A stretch of 64,000 nucleotides of DNA from Symsagittifera roscoffensis (lineage: Eukaryota; Xenacoelomorpha; Acoela; Convolutidae), in the NCBI RefSeq assembly GCF_963678635.1, contig NC_087062.1, positions 55,181,363-55,245,362 on the forward strand. The letters run 5' to 3'. Positions 11,801 through 23,189 of this stretch are shown here, in pieces (positions within the stretch are counted from its first letter, which is position 1; the number at the start of each line of letters is the position of its first letter). Below the pieces are notes generated by a model that saw nothing but the letters and a program-made list of their open reading frames with translations, had not been told where the DNA came from and searched no databases. Both the position numbers and the translations under genes were made by a program.

Positions 11801-14800
11801 TGCGCTATTAACGCGTAAGCGGAAATTTAATCCATCTTAGAAATTGTTCCAAATTGGTTGAAATAAATTTATTTGCCATAATTGATTCGTTACAAGGAGC
11901 AAAATCCTTTTGCACTTTATTTGGCGTGTGGGGGATGATTTTCACAAAAAAATCTCAAGTTTTAGAAAAAAATCATTTGATTTGATTACATTTAATTTTT
12001 TTATGTTATTTCTGCTCCATAAACCTTAAAAAGGCAGTCGGAACATGCAGGGCTTCGCCCTGATACGAGCATTCTTGTTTACATTTGCACTCAGGGAACA
12101 AATATATAAATTATATCTTGGAAATTGGTAATTAAAAAAGTCAATATTATAAAATAAATTATCCCAATCGATCTTTTTCATTATTCTGTGAAAGTCGAAA
12201 CAAAAAGACATTCAGAGATAGTTATCATGTTACGTAGATAAAATTGAAGAGCACGAAACAGAAAGTTTATCTCAATATATCTAAGCGTTCAAAAGATTAG
12301 ACAGCCACGTCTAAAGTGATTGTTTTACCGAAACTATCATTGCTTAAAAACAAGGATTTACTACAATATAGATCAAATTTCAGCTACTAGAAAAATCACA
12401 TTCTTCTCTAAATACTTATTCGGCTTTGAACAACGACGCTGTCTAATTTAGCGATGGAGGATGCTCACACGTGTATGATGTCAATCAAAGAAGACCCCGG
12501 CAGCCAATTCTTTGGGGTATTCGACGGCCACGGAGGCACAAAAATAGCCCAGTACTCATGCAAACACTTACCCCACAGAGTATGCTCCAGACTAGAATAC
12601 AGTTAGCTGGATTTGAATTATTTTCTGAGTTAAGCGCTAAAAAAGGCAAGCTTTGTTTCCATAAATAATCTTTGAATTAACACTGCATTGAGTCTTGTTT
12701 GGGCAAAAATTCTCAAAACTACATAATTTCATAAACCGGTTCATGATGCAAATCTACTCCTGAAATTTGTTTTTTTTCAGAAACTGGGCAAGTAGAGAGT
12801 GCAGCAAAGAAAGCTTTTCTGGATCTGGACAAGGAGATGATGACGAATGCGGAGCTAGCCAACGACTTCTCAGGATCCACTGCCTGTTGTGTCCTCATCA
12901 GACAAAACAAACTATACTGCGTGAGCTCATACCCATTTTTACTTCAAATCACTGTTGTATGCCACCTTTTGGACAAAAAATGTTATTAAAAACGCTTTTT
13001 GTCTGGTTTCATTCTGAATGTTTCAGCCCATTTAGTATATAGACAACATTTTTTTCTATCAGCTTCACCAGATTAATCCTTCAAATATCCTCCTGCTCAG
13101 AAGTAATTAAATGTTATAGATGAATGTTGGCGATTCTCGAGCGATCGCTTCCATAAAAGGTCTGCCTTTGTCTCTATCCTACGACCACAAGCCGAACAAC
13201 ATCGGAGAACAGACTCGGATTGTGAAGGCGGGTGGCTTTGTGGAACTTAACCGAGTGAATGGAAACTTAGCTCTGTCCAGGGCTCTGGGAGACTTCTCTT
13301 TCAAAAGGAATCTGAAGAAACAACAGGATGAACAAATTGTATCAGGTATAACTTATAACAGTTATATGTTCTTTGATTCGAAGAAAGGAGAAGTTCACAA
13401 AATTATCCAAAAAATCCCATCCTGAAAGAACATCAGTTCTAAGAACCGTAAGTCCGCAAGGTTTTATTTTAGCTTTAAAACTTCTCGACGACCAGAAGTA
13501 ATTTCCTTGTTAAAATCAATATATCTCTCAATTTTAATAAAATAAATTGGATTTAGATATAAGTTTTTAAGACACTCAGTGTTTTGTTATTACAACGTGT
13601 TTTTATATTTTCTCCATAACAGGTATCCATTAGACTGAAAAAGAGCAATGTTTCCATCATACTTTGCAAGTCACCGGTATCAAGAAATTTTGATGATTGA
13701 AGCAAATAAAAGTTCCAATAATCTAACTATTCTAAATGCTATAGAAATTTAAATAAAAAAACTGATATAGGAATGCTGTCTAATTTAGTTAAAATACGTC
13801 AAATGAAGGTCTCAGTTCAATAGACTTTTAGTGATAGACTAGGCCAGTACTGGTTTCAAATTGATCTTCAAATGGATCTATCTAACAACGAAAACCTATC
13901 ACAACATTCCCTCTGCTGGGAAAAATTTTAAATCCTTGATGAGAAGATGGGAGTTACTAGCCATACACCCATTTTCCCCTCAAAGTGTGGACAGAGAAAA
14001 TTTACAAGATACCCCGTCCGCAAAATTTAACACCATCAAATTAATCTAATAGCCCCATTCAAATGAAATGTTTAAAATTATGAGCAGGGCAATTCTAACT
14101 ACAACAATTACATCAATATATTCGAGTAAATCTAGGGGATTTACTCTAATTAACTAACTACAATTTAATAAAAGGCATCTTTAAGATCGAAACAGATTAA
14201 AAGCAGCTTTAAAATGGGTATGAAGTTCGTGACCTTTATATGCTTTATTCTGAAATTAATTGCTTTCCTTTAAAAAGTAGCCTCTTTTGACAGCGGTTTG
14301 GCGATTTTCAAATATTCAGGGTCTAGTGTTGAAGAGTTTTTGCTCGTTCTGTTAGCGTTTGAGAATATTAAGTCTGCCAACATTTGCGCAATTGATCCTC
14401 TTTTTGTTGAGAGTTCTGTCAACAGTTGTTAAGAGAGGAATTGTCTGAATCTGCGTTGTCTGCGATGAGTGGCCTCTTTTGCAGTTTCCGAATTCGCTAT
14501 AGATACAAGGAAATTGGAGGCGAAAATGTTGAGTTTGACGGAAAAGTGGGGGTCGCAGTAAGAAGAGTCTGGATCGGATTAGAGTCGCCATCATAGAAAG
14601 TTTTACTTTCAACAGAGTCGACAAATCTCGTTAACCGAAGAATTTGCGATGCCCTACGTTTCTCCTCGGAGCTGGAGGGTGTTTGCAATCGCGGCAATAA
14701 GATGCTATAAGATGCTCTCTTCCGGACAACTTGACAGATGGATAGGGTTTTAGGCTTTTGCAAGTCCAATTGTCGGATTGGTTTCCACACTCGCCAAAAT

Positions 14801-17800
14801 CTGCTGCCGAAAATTTTCCAGCTCGATTTTTTCTTCGAGTGACAAGTGGGAATGATCAGAGAGAAAATTTTTATGTCTGATCAGTTTCCGTTCACTGACA
14901 GTCTTGAAAGACAGTTAGGGTGGTGCTAGGTACTTGGTAAAAAAGACGACGGATTAATAAAACGACAAATAAGAGTGATTAGATGTAAAATGGGCAGTTC
15001 GAATTTAAGCGGTTTAAAATTCTTAGAAAAACAATGTTCAGAATTGGTTGTAGCGACGTCTTCAAGTCCCATCAGAAATAGTTGCCATTTTAACGGCTGT
15101 CGTCTTATTTGTTTGTCACCAAACGGGGCTACAGTTTTTAAAATCAACAGATGTTGCCCTTGTTTGTTTTTTTTCCTGATAAAAAAACGTTCACCAAAAA
15201 ATTTTCAATCTTGGTTTTTAGAAGAAACAAATGTAAACTCCTTTTGTTTAATTGGTAATGACCAGAAAATGTTAAAACAACCCTTTCGCGTTTTCGATTT
15301 CTCAGAAATGTATTTTGTCTAAAAAAACCATAAAAACGGTTTTTGCCATAAGACTGACGTTTTGTCTGCCGATCACCGATGATAGTAGACAGTATAACAA
15401 CAACCAGCAGAAAGGATAAGCTCAAAACTGGACCGGCTGAAAAAAGTGAAAAAAAAACAGAGCGTGCGAATAAAAGCTATGAAGCAAGAGTGGAGCAGAG
15501 AAGGAACCACACGTTTTGCGCAGCGTCAAACATATTGCCCTTCCCATGCTGAAAACTGTGAAACCGAGGTTATTAGGGAGTTCGGGTTGACAAGACGCTC
15601 GTCCATCCAAAGACAATTTTCTTTCACGTAAAAGTCGTTTGCATTGTGTCTGAAGTAGGCCCCATTGCCCGAATCTTTTTCTTTAGCTCCAGCCCTTATA
15701 ATTAGCTTCAATCAGATTCAGACTGAAGAACTCTGGCGAACAGTCAGCCTTATTGATGATTTTACAAACCTTTGTTTTTGTGGATTACACAGGCGGAAGA
15801 ATCACTCCTGCAAATACCGGTGAAATGGACAACACAGTATTTGTTTTCACGTCCCGCGCATCAGATGTAAGTGCCTCTAAGTTCGCGTTCAGCACCTCAA
15901 TTTCACGAACTAGATTTTCGGGGTTTCGAACTCTCGATGACACTTCGTCGTCCAGACGAACTTGTTTTTTTTACCTATCAATGGGCGGAGGGCCGCCAAA
16001 TGTTCGGCGAGTTCTGCTAATTATTTATGTGAACTATGAGCCCATTATTTATTTGAGCCCATCAAAGGTTTCAATTGAGACAATAGTTTCGTCTGATTGA
16101 GCTTATCGTTGGGCTCTGTTTTTCTACGAGAGGCGTAAAACTAGAGTTTGTAATATGGTGGCCCAACCATTCATATTCCTTTTTCGCAAAGCTAAAACGC
16201 CAAATTTTCTCTATCAAGTTTCCGCAGGTTTTTCTCAAACATAGCGATATGTTGAATTTTTGACCCCTTCGATAGAACTAAGATGTTTTCTATGAATGCG
16301 TGAGCGCTGGGAAAATTATCCAGGATTGAATCCACGACCCGTTGGAATTCCACCGGCATCGTCGATAGACCATAGAAACTAACCTTGAAATGATAAGAAA
16401 TTACAAGGTTTACTCGGGTCAGCTCTCAAAGGCAATTGCCCGTATGCGTAGTTCTTTTGATTATGGCGCTATTTTGACCGACCTGTATTTCGTGACTGTA
16501 ATGATGATAGGCGATACAAAATACTTGTCCAAGCAGTCTTCCAAAATCTCGATATGACCCTGTCCAACAGTTTGTCGATCTCCTTCTCCATCTTGTCCTG
16601 GAGAGTTATTGGTTCTCGTCTACCTTTTTGTTGTTTTAGAGTTAGCCTTTTGAAGAACTCTGCCTGTATTTTATAGTTACGTATTTTCCACACCCTAATA
16701 AATAAGCTCTAAAATGCTTAATGAAATGCTCTTGCCATTCATCCAGTGGTGTTCTCTGCATGTCCCCTCTGGTTTATTTTGGGGACAAAACTTCCTCCAC
16801 CACTGATGCCTGGATCAGTTTGAGATCCAGTGCTGCCATCAGATCCCGCCCGATGGTTGATGGCCGACAGCCCCCTATCACATTGAGGACTGCTTCATTC
16901 TTCCATGCGTTGGAATGCCGTGTGTTTCATCTTATCTATTATTCCTTAATCCTTGAACTGGTCGTCATCCGGTCCTATCGGCATCAGTTGCACAGCTTGC
17001 GTTCCTACGGAAAGTTTCAATTCTCCGATCGTAAATATCAAAACTGGCGAACTGCTATCATGAGTGGCTTTCCCGTTGATTTTCAACGCTGGCCTCGCTC
17101 CCGTCACTCAACTCCTCCTCCCTTTCTTCCGGATTTATATTACTATGTAGTCGTTCGAACTGTCCGAATCTCATCCGTGCAGTTCCGCCTGTCGTTCGTT
17201 CAACCATCTTACGAAATTTTCATGTTGTGATGCGATATCGTCATACTCGTGGAAATTTCCTCCTTCGGTGTCGTTCTCTCGATTGAAGCCCACGCGGCAT
17301 CGACCTACGTCTCTCCGTCCTCGACATGTCCGTTCGTAATGAAAATGCACGTAGCGTTCCTCACTGAAGATCTCGCTAAATCTTCAGGGGTAAATCCGCT
17401 CTGATCGCAGTTAAAACAACAAAAGAAGACTGATGTTTTGATTTTAGTTTGAATATTATGAATTTTTTGATAACGCGTTGTCAAAGTGCTTGTCGAATAA
17501 TAAATTGTAATTCTCATCCTGACAAATACTTTGGCGCTCAAAAAAATCAAACAAAATAAGAAGTGTCAGTTGATAATAAAATCTATTAACCGACAACAAT
17601 GCCGTGTATAATTAAACTTGATTTGAGTACCAAGTTCTGTATTCCTCGAGGCATGAGATGCTGACAACTTCTTATCTTATTGACAACGTCTGAGAAGGCA
17701 ACAACAAATGTTAATCACATGGATGTTCGTCTTTAACTCTGAAAATGGTAATCAAATTCTTAAATGTAGTCAAATTATTCTGTATAACAATCCAATAAGG

Positions 17801-19275
17801 CTGAGTTTCAAACTTTCGGCAGAGGGAAAATTCCTGTCCCGTATAAAAATCGTTTTATTTGTTGTAGCGTTGCCTGATGTGACTGTGCATGACATCAACA
17901 CTGACCTGGAGTTTGTGGTGGTGGCGTGTGATGGCATCTGGGATGTGCTCTCAAACGTGGAGGTGGTCGAGTTCTGCAGACAGAGAATCGCCAATCAGAT
18001 GGAGCCCACCAAGGTGCTGTTTGCTTAATATCGTATAACATGTAATCTCTGTTTACAAGTGATCAATTGCGTGAAAACAGCCAGATTAAAAGTTACAATT
18101 TACATTTTTTAATAAAACAATTAAAATTAAATCTTAATTCAACTTTATGATCACTCACTAAAGTCGAAACAGCTCTAAATTTGACTTAGCTGCCCTAAAT
18201 TTTGACCATTGTTAAACTTTGCCTTATTTGAGCTCAAATTCTTTGAAGATATTGTCGCAGTAACAATTGGTAACGGGCATTGTAAGTAGAATACGCTTGC
18301 TCCGCTTCGCTCGCTTACATCCGGCACTAGGGGAATAGCGCGCGCGAATCAGTGTTTCCCGCTTAATCTACTGTTACTAGTTGTCACTTGATACGAATTG
18401 TCGCCTCATGGGCTGTTACGTTTGTCGCCTCATGGGCCGAAGTCGTTTTTCAAATATATTTCCCCAGACAAAGAAGGCCCGCACTAAAGATTCACAATTT
18501 CTAATTCTTCAATTGATCCAGCGGTTTTTCGAAAAATTTCCCAAAGCATAAAAGACAAAACTTCGAAAAAATAGGCCAAAAAAGGCGTTTTTAAGCACTT
18601 TTTGGAAAATGTTGACCAAAAAATGGCGTTTTTTTCGCGCGAGCTCCCTCCTCAAAATTATTCATATTGTCGCCAGGGGCGCCTTTAGAAAAATTTTGAG
18701 CTTTTTCACCGAAAAATGGATGTCATAAAGTTAGACCAAAGGGGGGACCTTTTGGTCATATAGACAGGTTTATTCTTCAATTGGTCCAGCATGATTTCGA
18801 GTTTCTAGTCATAACTATTAGGTGAGCTCAGCTACTTTCTAGAATTTTCTGGAAAATGCTGAATCATCTGAAAATTCTGCTTTCTTCGGCAATCTTATTC
18901 TATTATAACACATTCTAGGTTTGTGAGGAACTCATCTCCAGATGTCTGGCAACAGAGTGCAACCAGGGGGGTCTGGGCTGCGACAATATGACAGTCATCC
19001 TCATCTGCTTCACCCACGCGGGTGACTCATACGCCCACCTAGCCAAAAGATGTTCACGTCCCTCTAACCTCCTAGGCGGCGGGGGAGGAAACAGCAGCAG
19101 CAGCCAAAACCAGGCCAGAGGCGGCCACCCTGTCGCAAACGGTGCTAGCTTCAACACTTCCCCTCTTGGAATTACCTCACTAGGGTCAAGTTCAAGAACT
19201 AACCCCCACTTGCAACCCGCTGGGGCTAGTTCCAAACTGTACTTGAATGGGTCCCGTTCAAGTTGGAAATATTGA
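8815..19275 (+). CDS. PP2C-type Ser/Thr protein phosphatase (PPM family), complete, six exons
   Basis: Exons 8815-8917, 12452-12601, 12781-12920, 13120-13345, 17868-18013 and 18919-19275 join in phases 1,1,0,1,0 into 373 codons plus stop. The Mg/Mn-dependent phosphatase core is complete: SAMQGWRTTMEDAHT (about residues 27-41), VFDGHGG (57-63, with D59), NVGDSRA (133-139), AGGFVELNRVNGNLALSRALGDFSFK, the ACDGIWD motif (D228) and GLGCDNMTV (D277). The metal-binding acidic residues of the family all appear present. The start fits: MGQVLS directly precedes the conserved SAMQGWR block and matches a Gly2/Ser6 N-myristoylation-type sequence, as in several family members. After about residue 290 comes a Gly/Ser/Asn-rich tail unique to this protein. 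Intron 2 is short and uses donor a|gttagc; an earlier GT at 12580 would break the frame. Closest in layout to metazoan/fungal PPM1A/B, PPM-2 and Ptc2/3 phosphatases, which dephosphorylate stress and cell-cycle kinases. The substrate here is unknown. Confidence 0.95.
9051..9902. repeat. 53/54-bp minisatellite, 16 units
   Basis: Sixteen consecutive units each containing 'accttgaaaatatatttcg', 'tttagaatacattttcaa' and 'aaagaatagtgggttc'. Most are 53 bp. Units 3, 7 and 11 have an extra t ('aattagtggg') and are 54 bp, a spacing of exactly four units. Single variants: 'gaaaac' for 'gaatac' in unit 7, 'gtgagt' in unit 13, 'cctcg' for 'ccttg' before unit 16. Within each unit TTGAAAAT and ATTTTCAA are inverted complements, so each unit can fold as a hairpin. 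Lies in PP2C intron 1. Confidence 0.98.
10866..10970 (+). repeat. Dispersed repeat shared with 38482-38580
   Basis: The stretch from 'tttgcttt(gc/tc)acgca' and 'aatcag.taac' through 'tttt(c)tcagttgt(a/g)' to 'gtttg/gattc' occurs at both sites in the same orientation with moderate divergence. At the second site it lies in an insertion that distinguishes the two copies of the 5.2-kb duplication. Nature unknown; probably a mobile-element fragment. Confidence 0.45.
11565..12085 (+). mobile_element. MITE-like non-autonomous element with subterminal hairpin
   Basis: About 0.52 kb, beginning near 'ttttgttccgac' and ending after 'cagggcttcgccctg' (12048-12062, a 6-bp stem with 3-nt loop) and 'atacgagcattcttg'. 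GTTCCGACT near the left end and AGTCGGAAC near the right end are inverted complements. A closely related copy in reverse orientation is at 36095-36625. There it interrupts one copy of a duplicated segment whose sister copy lacks it, which shows the family was mobile. No coding capacity. The superfamily cannot be fixed: the end hairpin recalls Helitrons, but a CTRR end is not evident. Confidence 0.65.
13346..17867. other. PP2C intron 4 (4.5 kb)
   Basis: Bounded by tcag|gtataac and tgtag|cgttgcc; splicing joins ...EQIVS and ALPDV with a split Ala codon. The intron contains a decayed LTR-retrotransposon pol on the opposite strand (about 14350-17300). The first ~1 kb (13346-14350) and last ~0.5 kb hold nothing recognisable. 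Confidence 0.9.
14350..17300 (-). pseudogene. Decayed Ty3/gypsy-like retrotransposon pol remnant
   Basis: On the minus strand, pieces appear in the order expected for Ty3/gypsy pol. Near 16930-16790 is a protease C-terminal-like stretch (GGCRPSTIGRDLMAALDL). At about 16650-16380 is the start of reverse transcriptase (EKEIDKLLDR, then in another frame SPIITVTKYRSVKIAP). At about 16370-16270 is YGLSTMPVEFQRVVDSILDN, followed by the catalytic region, where the usual Y/F-x-D-D reads FIEN. Then comes a LRKLDRENLA and EWLGHHITNSSF region (16230-16120). Near 15640-15530 is CLWMDERLVNP, resembling the stretch just before the integrase zinc finger. Several frameshifts and in-frame stops separate these, so the element is dead. 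LTRs were not found. GC content is slightly higher than in the surrounding intron. Confidence 0.75.
18014..18918. other. PP2C intron 5 (0.9 kb)
   Basis: Bounded by accaag|gtgctg and ttctag|gtttgtg, phase 0. It contains a short duplicated phrase 'tgtcgcctcatgggc' near 18400-18440 and otherwise nothing recognisable. Confidence 0.9.
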
Positions 19276-19326
19276 TTACATGTTTTATTGGTTTCAATTG
19301 TTGATATTAGTTGATGCGTTACAGTG

Positions 19327-19332
19327 AATAAA
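19327..19332 (+). promoter_or_regulatory. Candidate polyadenylation signal AATAAA of the PP2C gene
   Basis: A canonical AATAAA about 50 nt after the PP2C stop codon at 19273-19275. Cleavage would follow shortly after. In AT-rich DNA such a hexamer can occur by chance, but the position fits. Confidence 0.55.
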
Positions 19333-22300
19333 TTGAAAATTATAACTGCGCTCGTTTTTACAAAGAATCCATATTTTGTAAGATTGTTTTCAAGCTGAAT
19401 GAGGCAGCTGTTTTCTTATTGTCTGCTCAGGCGTTTCCTCATCTGTTAATATTAAAATCTTTTCTAAAACTTTAAAGTTTTCCATTATAAAAAACATTTC
19501 CAGTAAAAGTTAAATTACCGATAAATTTACGAAATTCGGAAAAGAATTCGTTTAAAAATTGGCGCGCGAAGAGATACTAACTGAATTATGTCCAGGAAAC
19601 GGCTTCTTTTCCGAAGTGGTAAAACTTTATATGCTTATTGCTTAGCTTATGAACTGAGTGATTTTTAAATAAGCAAGTTCGCGTGTTTTTTCTCAAGACA
19701 TATTAAGAGGTTTATCTTATTCGCCAATTGAAATACAAATTACACTCTCAAATAGCACAGAACCAAAAGTGGCGTAGAAATGAAGTTCGATTTGGTGGAA
19801 AGGCAGTAGCTGAATAGGCGAGGGGCCGGGAGGGGGAGGGGCGGACGCTCTACCCCTTCAGAGATTTGAACCCTTGACTACCCACAATGTCCCCTTTTGG
19901 TACTAATTTAAGACCTCTATTTTTTGCTGGCTGACTCTCAAATTTTAAATTTTTCTTCAAGCGCCTTTGGGCTTTTGGCACTTACTAATTTTGAGGGGGA
20001 GCGCGCACCAAAATAGCGCAATTTTCTTGGACGTTTTTATTTCAAAAATTTGCCTGGGGTGCAAAAAATTGGCCGAACTAGCGTCTTTATAGTGCTTAGG
20101 GAGAGCTGGAACAAGACCTAGAAGAAAACCGCCCTCTCGAGAAAATCCTAGATACCCTCCTGCACAAATGGCTCAAATTAGTGCATCTTTATCAAAAAAT
20201 GATTAACTTTATCGTACGGTCGGGTCGAATCTTAAAGTACTTGAATATTACGTAATTTGTTCTACGAAGGGCAAAAGTTCTATGAAGGGCGAAATAATTT
20301 GGACCTTTTGATCTGTTTTCTTGTGTTTATTATTCTTTTCTGTCGACTATGGTTCGAATCATTCACATTTAATTTCAGATAAAAAAACGGGCTCTGAGCA
20401 AAAATATCCTTTATTTAATGATTCAATTTTTTGAAAAAAAAACTAAATGTCAATGAAAAAACTTACTCCTTGAAAAAAAAACTCTTAAATGCCCTTAAAG
20501 TCCAAAACAAGACAGACTTGTCAAAGTGCCGGGTTATATGTTTCAAAGGTTTTCTTGACAAATTATCCCTTACCTTTTTATCCCACGCGAAAATATTCCA
20601 CCAAAAAAAATCAGAAGACACAATAACCCAGGACGAAGTAGCCCACAAAAATTAAAATATTTCATCTGAGGAATCAAAATCCTTGATAATTAATTAGACT
20701 TCAAAATTAGGTTTTAGATTTCTGCTTATTTTCAAGTTTCACGGAGGATTTATTTGCTGTTGAAAATTGATTTTGGGTCTCGGAAAAGTGAAATGACAAT
20801 GGGATTCAATCAATTAATAAAATAACATCTCAGATAGACTCGAGCGATTTTAACATTTCAAAAAACTAAAATGGTATCTCAAAAAAAATATTTAGCTTCT
20901 AAAAGAATATGTTCTTTCAAAAGATAAACTTAAAGAGAAAATCATCAAATAATGGCACGAAGGCCATCAAAAAAATGGCACTGATTTTTTTTTTACTCAT
21001 CGGTTTCTCACATCACTCTGGTGAAGTCTGACAAGCCAAAGTGGTGTGAAAAAAGACAAAAAAAGCAACACAGGTTTCTTCCCAGCAAAAGTTACTTAAA
21101 AAATAAAAACCGTTTGCTGTGAAGTTCTTTTTCGTTTTTTTTTGTTTAAAAACTCCCGCTGTTTCCTCCAACAAAAGAAAAAAAAATGGGCAAAAGCACG
21201 CGAATGAAATGAAAAAACTAGCTATTACGGTGATTAAAATTGCAGCACAAAAAGATTTGGAGGTTAGCTTTTAACAAAAAAATTTATCTGTTTTTTGCTA
21301 CTTTGCACGAAATGGAAAAAAGAGAAACTATAAGCAACGTATCAGAGAAGATGATAGCTCATTCGCACCTTTTGTTATTTCGTGCACGGGTGGCATGAGC
21401 AACCTTTCTACCACGTTGTACAAAAAACTTACTTCAATGATCAAAGAGAAGAAAAAAAAACTTCGTATAGTCAAGTGTTTTGGGGGATTTGATGTCGCCT
21501 TGGGCATGCGCTTCTCAGATCTTTGATCATGTGTTTTCGTGGATCCCGTTCATCATATCGGAGACCGATGCATGATTGTGGTGAGCAAAGAACTCTTGAG
21601 GTGCGCTCGATGGGTATCAGCAATTTTGCATAGTTGTTTCTTTTCTGATATTTGTAAGCTGTTGTAGTTTGTTCGAATATGAATAGTTAATTTCATGATG
21701 ATTGGAAAATTAACTGATTGTATCAATAAATAAACGTGAAATTTACTGTTAAATAAGAAAAACAAATTGCTACTTTAGTTTAATTTACGAAACGAAAAAG
21801 TGCAGACAAGTTATCCTCAAGCTTGAAACAGTTTTTTGAAATCTGAATCATGGCTGAAAGGGCATTAATATTACAAAACAATTGACACCCTATAATTATT
21901 ACTAGATTTTCTACATGTTCAAAACTCTGTTTTTTAAAAATTAGTAATTTCTTTTATCCTCACATCAAATTCCTGCTACTCATTTTGCCACCAAAACATC
22001 ACCCCCTCACGTTATAAGCATAACAATTTTTGTTATCAATTTTGCCAATACAGCGTAAAAGTAACACTTTTGTTTGAGCCGACAAACGTCTCACTTTCGA
22101 GTCTGCTTATCAGTCGTACGTTTTTAACACTGAAACATAGTTACTCGGAAAATTTTTTCAAAAACGTTCTGTATTAATTTCTATTGACCGGCGTGATACA
22201 TAGCAATTGGGACTTTTATAAAAGTCTTTGCCAGTTATTTTAAATTGCTGTTGAACTAAAAAAAAAGGTAGTTTGTCACGACAATTTTTCTCGAAATATG

Positions 22301-22574
22301 TTTTTGGACATAGAGCAAGAGTTTTCGGACAGCCAAATAGCTTAAAATATTATCTAACTGAAATCTGGAAATACTAAAAAATTGCCTCTCTGAAACCGAA
22401 CCTACGCTATCGACTATAGCTAATACTTGCCATGCCCCCGCTATGACAACCTAATCTAACGCTTTTGCTTACAGCTTTGGAGTCTACTTTCTCAGCAGTT
22501 AAGCTATATGCGCATGCTGTCATACAAACAACAGCCACTAAAATTTCTTAGTTAACCAGTCGGAGTCCTAACCC

Positions 22575-22690
22575 GATGGTTATTTAATTAGGGCTCACCT
22601 TGTAAAGTGCAATTTGAACCCGCAGTCATATGATCGCATGGAACCAACCTTACCGATGCGCCACATCGCCACATACCATCAACACAGACA
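22575..22690 (-). repeat. tRNA-derived SINE-like sequence
   Basis: On the minus strand an A-box-like TGGCGCATCGG (about 22653-22663) is followed by a B-box-like GGGTTCAAATT (22611-22621) at a tRNA-like spacing. The cloverleaf is imperfect and no anticodon can be named confidently, so this is more likely a SINE head or tRNA pseudogene than a working tRNA. Confidence 0.45.
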
Positions 22691-22933
22691 CTATATATGC
22701 TTTTTCGAGAAACTGGCACTAATTTATTCGACTTCGGTCCAAAAAAAGTGGATTCAGTATGACACGCGTTTGCTAAGGTAAATACATATCATGTGGCGAA
22801 CGGGTAACAAGGGAAACAAAATGATAACTTATTAGGGGTCTTTTCGGTTATACTCTCCCCCAAATGGATATATTTGGCAAAATTTCGAGTTGAAATTGAA
22901 AATGCGAAAGCGAGTGAAACACACTATTATCAA

Positions 22934-23036
22934 CCACTCGCTTGCAATTAGCAGCTGCTCGATTAGGAAGCCTAATGATAAATTTGTCATATACTTTTGT
23001 TTCCTAATCGAGCAGCTGCTAATTGCACGCGAGTGG
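22934..23036. repeat. Near-perfect 36-bp inverted repeat (foldback)
   Basis: The left arm 22934-22969 (starts 'ccactcgcttgcaatt') and right arm 23001-23036 (ends 'ttgcacgcgagtgg') are inverted complements at 35 of 36 positions, with a 31-nt spacer. Weaker complementarity seems to extend outward (about 22885-23085). A transcript would form a stable long hairpin. Could be a foldback transposon remnant or a small-RNA precursor; sequence alone does not decide. Confidence 0.92.
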
Positions 23037-23189
23037 TATTCAGTTGTTTGTTTTACTTGCTTTCAATTTCTAATCGAAATTTGAACTAGAGACCAGCCAA
23101 AGCTGGAAATACCTGTTTGATGATTTTCGAAGTTTTTGTACTGATGCAAAATTCAGTATTTTATGATTCTAGACAAATTGAAACGGTCA

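Larger units (their letters stand above)
8918..12451. other. PP2C intron 1 (3.5 kb)
   Basis: Bounded by aaca|gtaag and tttag|cgatgg. The two exons complete a Thr codon and restore the invariant MEDAHT motif. It contains the 53-bp minisatellite (9051-9902), a dispersed repeat shared with 38482-38580 (about 10866-10970) and a MITE-like element (11565-12085). No further exon is required by the protein and none is seen. Confidence 0.9.

Noticed and set aside
12580-12600. Alternative PP2C donor at 12580 (cacaga|gtatgc)
   Set aside because: Using it puts the next exon out of frame and removes residues that align with the family; donor after 12601 keeps phase 1.
16721-17230. 169-codon plus-strand ORF in PP2C intron 4
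   Set aside because: The opposite strand carries protease-like sequence of a retroelement; the plus-strand frame is its shadow and has no domain.
19855-19905. B-box-like 'gggttcaaatctc' on the minus strand
   Set aside because: No A-box at tRNA spacing and no cloverleaf; not enough for a tRNA or SINE call.
20431-20655. 74-codon Lys-rich plus-strand ORF
   Set aside because: Low-complexity, isolated, without start context, splice partners or domain.
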